Source of the DNA: JAPLJC01 sp052326585
GTDB taxonomy: Bacteria; Desulfobacterota; Desulfobaccia; Desulfobaccales; 0-14-0-80-60-11
DNA: 64,000 bases
Direction: 5' to 3'
NCBI GenBank assembly: GCA_052326585.1
Contig: JBKQLU010000028.1
Span: forward strand, 26,160-90,159
Of this stretch, positions 61,535 to 64,000 are shown one piece after another; within the stretch, counting starts at the first letter, position 1; every line of letters starts with the position of its first letter. Below the pieces are notes generated by a model, which was given only the letters and a program-made list of their open reading frames with translations, was not told where the DNA came from and did no database searches. The position numbers and the translations under genes were made by a program.

Positions 61535-62491
61535 ATGCTGAAGCTGAAGTTGAGAAACGAACCAAAGATATGTGAGGTCGGAGGAGTAAAATTTGGCGGG
61601 CAACCCGGAGATTATCCGTGCGTCTGCGTTAATTCCATATTCCAAAAAGGCGATAAAGTCTTTGAGGGCAAACGCCAGGGAGGCTTCAATGAGCAGCGGG
61701 CCGCCGCCCTCCTTAAAACCCAGGATAGGCTCTGGGCGGAAACCGGCGTGCCCGGGATGGCCGATATCGTTGCAAACACTGGGGAAGAATTCAAGTCCTA
61801 CATAGACTTTGTTACTTCTGTGAGTTGTATGCCTTTTTGCGTGGACGCCTGGGTTATGAAGCCCAAATTGGAAGGAGCTGCCTATTGTGCGGAAAAAGGG
61901 CTTTTGGACCGCATGTTTTATAATAGTTTGACGGTGTGGGAGAAGGATCTGGAGACCGAGATTCGAGAAATTTCTCAAATCGGCGTGAAGCATGTCCTCC
62001 TGGTGGCGTTCGACCAGGAAGATCAGATGCCCAGTGGCAGGATCACCGGAACCCAAAAAATCCTGGATGTAATTGAGAAGGTTGGGGCCCAATTTAGTAG
62101 TATTTTTGTAGACACCTCGGTGATGAACGGCCCAGCTACCGCCTTTTGCGGCGTGGCTAACGCCATGATCAAGGAAAAATGGGGGTTCCCGACAGCCAGT
62201 GCGCCCAGCAACGGTTCTTACATGTGGAAAAAGGCTCGCGAACTCTGGGGATTTAAAGGCTGGTCCGCGGCTGACGCCGCGCTGGAAGCCCTCTCGGCAT
62301 TTATGTATCATGACATGATCTTTTCGGGACCGATGGCCGGAGCCGAGCGTATCATGCCGGCGATAGCCATGAGTGCAGCATTCTTGGCCACGGCAGTGTT
62401 TGCGGAAACCAAGAAGCTCCCCAAGGATCAGAATCACCCGCTCTTTAAGCTCTTTCCTGAGTTCGTGGACCAATTAAAAAGCGCTACCTAA
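61535..62491 (+). CDS. MtrH-family corrinoid:tetrahydropterin/folate methyltransferase
   Basis: 318 residues from the ATG with ACAGGAGGAGCGAAT upstream. It follows the MtrH pattern: KICEVGGVKFGGQPGDYPCVCVNSIF (split), SCMPFCVDAW, VLLVAFDQED, then a TIM-barrel end with ASAPSNGSYMW and AAFLATAVFAETKKLP. Outside methanogens such proteins (for example MtgA for glycine betaine) move the methyl group from a methylcorrinoid protein to tetrahydrofolate. The UroD-family enzyme and corrinoid protein follow directly, which completes the set. Confidence 0.85.
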   Translation: MLKLKLRNEPKICEVGGVKFGGQPGDYPCVCVNSIFQKGDKVFEGKRQGGFNEQRAAALLKTQDRLWAETGVPGMADIVANTGEEFKSYIDFVTSVSCMPFCVDAWVMKPKLEGAAYCAEKGLLDRMFYNSLTVWEKDLETEIREISQIGVKHVLLVAFDQEDQMPSGRITGTQKILDVIEKVGAQFSSIFVDTSVMNGPATAFCGVANAMIKEKWGFPTASAPSNGSYMWKKARELWGFKGWSAADAALEALSAFMYHDMIFSGPMAGAERIMPAIAMSAAFLATAVFAETKKLPKDQNHPLFKLFPEFVDQLKSAT

Positions 62492-62524
62492 AGTTAAATA
62501 CAAAAGAGGAAGGGGATTTATTTT

Positions 62525-63589
62525 ATGGCAGAATTAACTGGTTATGAAAGAGTAATGCGGACATTTAAGCGCGAACCTGTAGATACCATGCCATTTTTCA
62601 CTGGCATGGGGATGGTACTGCTCCCAGCGATCAAGAAACTAGGGTACAAGTTCCCACAGATCCATGCCAGTGCCGAGAAGATCGCCAAGTCTGGCGTCGA
62701 GTCGGCCCGGATGTTCAATCTCGATTCACTGGCGATTCCTTATGATATGTGCGCCGAATCCCAAGCCTTGGGGAATGAGATAAGCCTGTATGAGGGGGAA
62801 GATGAAATTCTTTATCCCACCATTCCCGCCAAGAAATGGGAAAGCCTCGATCAAGTGAAGATCACCCAGGAAGACATCGACACGATTATGACCAAGGGCC
62901 GCATGCCTAACATTCCCCAAGCCATTAAAATGGCCAAGGAACTGGCGCCTGATAAAGCCTGTGGGGCCTGGCAATTGGGTCCTTTCACGCAGTGTGGCCA
63001 GCTCATCGAGCTGGGTAATCTCCTCAAGGGCGTGTTCAAGCAAAAGAGACTGGTGGAGGAGATTCTCGATAAAGTTACGGACATGATCATCGAGATCGGC
63101 AAAACCCTGCAGGCCGCCGGCGCGGACTTTATCACCCTGCGCGAGATGGGAGCGGGGGCGGATCTCCTCAACCCGCGTACCTTCAAGGACATGATCAAAC
63201 CGCGCTTGACCCGGATTCTATCGGCCTGGAAATCCCCCACGGTCTTGCATATTTGCGGAGCAACCGACCCCCTCATCGAGATGATGAAAGACTGCGGCGC
63301 CGATGCCATCAGCGTGGATATAAAATGCAACCTGCAAGAGGCGCGGAAAAAGGTCGGCAATGATTATCTGCTTTTTGGGAATTTCGATGTGTTTAAACTG
63401 CCTTGCCGGGAAGAAACCACGGTGGAGGAGGCAGTTGCAGGTATAAAAGCCAATATCGACGGCGGCGTCGATGCCGTTTGGCCCGGCTGCGATTTATGGC
63501 CGGATATCAAAGAGGCTAATTTCCGCGCCATAGAAAAGACCATTCGAGAATACGGCAAGAAACCCAGCCCGGCTTTAGGACGACTTTAG
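62525..63589 (+). CDS. UroD/MtaA/CmuA-family methyltransferase
   Basis: 354 residues. The uroporphyrinogen decarboxylase fold (TIM barrel): AELTGYERVMRTFKREPVDTMPFF at the N-terminus (split), AGADFITLREMGAGADLLNPRTF, VLHICGATDPLIEMM, AISVDIKCNLQEAR and LLFGNFDVF. In MtaA and CmuA proteins the C-terminal His-x-Cys with a later Cys binds zinc to activate a thiol; HICG here fits that zinc site. It lies between an MtrH-type gene and a corrinoid protein, so it is a methyltransferase and not haem biosynthesis. It may act on the substrate or on a thiol acceptor. Confidence 0.88.
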   Translation: MAELTGYERVMRTFKREPVDTMPFFTGMGMVLLPAIKKLGYKFPQIHASAEKIAKSGVESARMFNLDSLAIPYDMCAESQALGNEISLYEGEDEILYPTIPAKKWESLDQVKITQEDIDTIMTKGRMPNIPQAIKMAKELAPDKACGAWQLGPFTQCGQLIELGNLLKGVFKQKRLVEEILDKVTDMIIEIGKTLQAAGADFITLREMGAGADLLNPRTFKDMIKPRLTRILSAWKSPTVLHICGATDPLIEMMKDCGADAISVDIKCNLQEARKKVGNDYLLFGNFDVFKLPCREETTVEEAVAGIKANIDGGVDAVWPGCDLWPDIKEANFRAIEKTIREYGKKPSPALGRL

Positions 63590-63607
63590 GGCCGGAAAGG
63601 AGGCGTG

Positions 63608-64000
63608 ATGAGAACCAAAAAGGAGATGATAGAGGAGCTTAAGCAGACGGTTATCGACTTCGACGAGGAAGGATGCGTCAAAGTCGCCCAGGAGTATGCC
63701 GATGCCCAATATCCGCCCCTGGAAGGCATCATGGATGGACTGGCCGCCGGGATGCAAGCGGTCGGGGAGCTTTATGAGAAACATGAGTACTTTGTTCCTG
63801 AAATGCTCATGTGCGCCGATGCTCTATACGCCGGCCTGGCCATCTTGAGGCCGCTGGTGCCGAAGCAGGAAGACGCACCTAAATCTCAGGTAGTCATCGG
63901 CAGCATCCAGGGCGATGTCCACGACATCGGCAAGAATCTGGTAAAGATGATGTTCGATGTCGCCGGCTGGCAAGTCTTTGATCTGGGACGGGATGTGCCC
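63608..64000 (+). CDS. Corrinoid (B12-binding) methyl carrier protein, cut by the window edge
   Basis: 131 residues are visible and the gene runs off the right end. The N-terminal helical cap (KEMIEELKQTVIDFDEEG...PPLEGIMDGLAAGMQAVGELYEKHEYFVPEMLMCADALY, split) is typical of MtaC/MttC/MetH-like cobalamin proteins. The B12-binding signature GDVHDIGKN supplies the His that ligates cobalt from below. It carries the methyl group between the UroD- and MtrH-type enzymes. GGAAAGGAGGCGTG precedes the ATG. Confidence 0.93.
   Translation, partial: MRTKKEMIEELKQTVIDFDEEGCVKVAQEYADAQYPPLEGIMDGLAAGMQAVGELYEKHEYFVPEMLMCADALYAGLAILRPLVPKQEDAPKSQVVIGSIQGDVHDIGKNLVKMMFDVAGWQVFDLGRDVP

Noticed and set aside
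62525..63589. Uroporphyrinogen decarboxylase of haem synthesis
   Set aside because: The context (MtrH-type gene and corrinoid protein) and the HICG zinc-type motif indicate the methyltransferase branch of the fold.
1..64000. CRISPR arrays, tRNA/rRNA genes, insertion sequences, prophage genes
   Set aside because: No regularly spaced repeats, no cloverleaf with CCA-type ends, and no transposase or integrase motifs were found by reading both strands. A tRNA could still be missed without a search tool.

Overview
The window is GC-rich bacterial chromosome. It has no rRNA, tRNA, CRISPR array, transposase or phage gene that I can see. The gene content fits an anaerobic or microaerophilic Desulfobacterota-type bacterium: many AtoC-like receiver domains, three TauE/SafE permeases, a PEP-CTERM protein, a c-di-GMP-I riboswitch, corrinoid methyltransferase genes, a C_GCAxxG_C_C redox protein and many Fe-S proteins. 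The assignment is inferred from gene content, not from a phylogenetic marker.

Layout. (1) 0-19 kb holds mostly independent housekeeping and envelope genes: an HD-GYP protein between two copies of a hairpin repeat, a TPR protein, uvrA, an exported Ntn-hydrolase, a ferric-reductase-like flavocytochrome, a DUF255 thioredoxin-fold protein, a ParB-like protein, two glycine-zipper lipoproteins, a c-di-GMP riboswitch in front of a PEP-CTERM protein, a pirin and two double-domain universal stress proteins. (2) 19-45 kb is an island built around five paralogues of a PEP-synthase-like protein. They are mixed with three single-domain response regulators (each next to one paralogue), a membrane histidine kinase, three TauE/SafE permeases with small accessory membrane proteins, a universal stress protein, and a Lon-like ATPase that carries an inserted receiver domain and has lost its catalytic serine. 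Two paralogues have lost opposite halves of the phosphotransfer machinery, one the ATP-grasp lobe and the other the phospho-histidine domain. All five keep the same C-terminal domain. I infer a receiver-controlled phosphotransfer or stress-signalling system that I cannot match to a described one. (3) 45-50.5 kb holds envelope proteins (zinc-ribbon/NTF2-like, SH3 lipoprotein), a thioredoxin-like protein and a DUF1980/permease pair. (4) 50.7-64 kb is one co-directional catabolic cluster. It starts at a promoter carrying two perfect palindromes, one of them a GntR-type TTGTATACAA site. The order is: two ferredoxin-type proteins, an SCP2-fold protein, a stand-alone LarC C-terminal-like protein, a 591-residue protein I do not recognise, an archaeal-type (group II) chaperonin, a GntR/FCD regulator, an NMT1/SsuA-like ABC importer with two tandem ATPases, a C_GCAxxG_C_C protein whose first cysteine codon is TGA, an MtrH-family methyltransferase, a UroD/MtaA-family methyltransferase and a corrinoid protein cut by the window edge.

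The last cluster reads as uptake of a small methylated substrate followed by corrinoid-dependent methyl transfer, with its own Fe-S proteins, chaperonin and local regulator. The substrate cannot be read from the sequence. The TGA codon is followed at the right distance by a bacterial SECIS-like hairpin, so this gene is probably a selenoprotein that ordinary gene calling would truncate.
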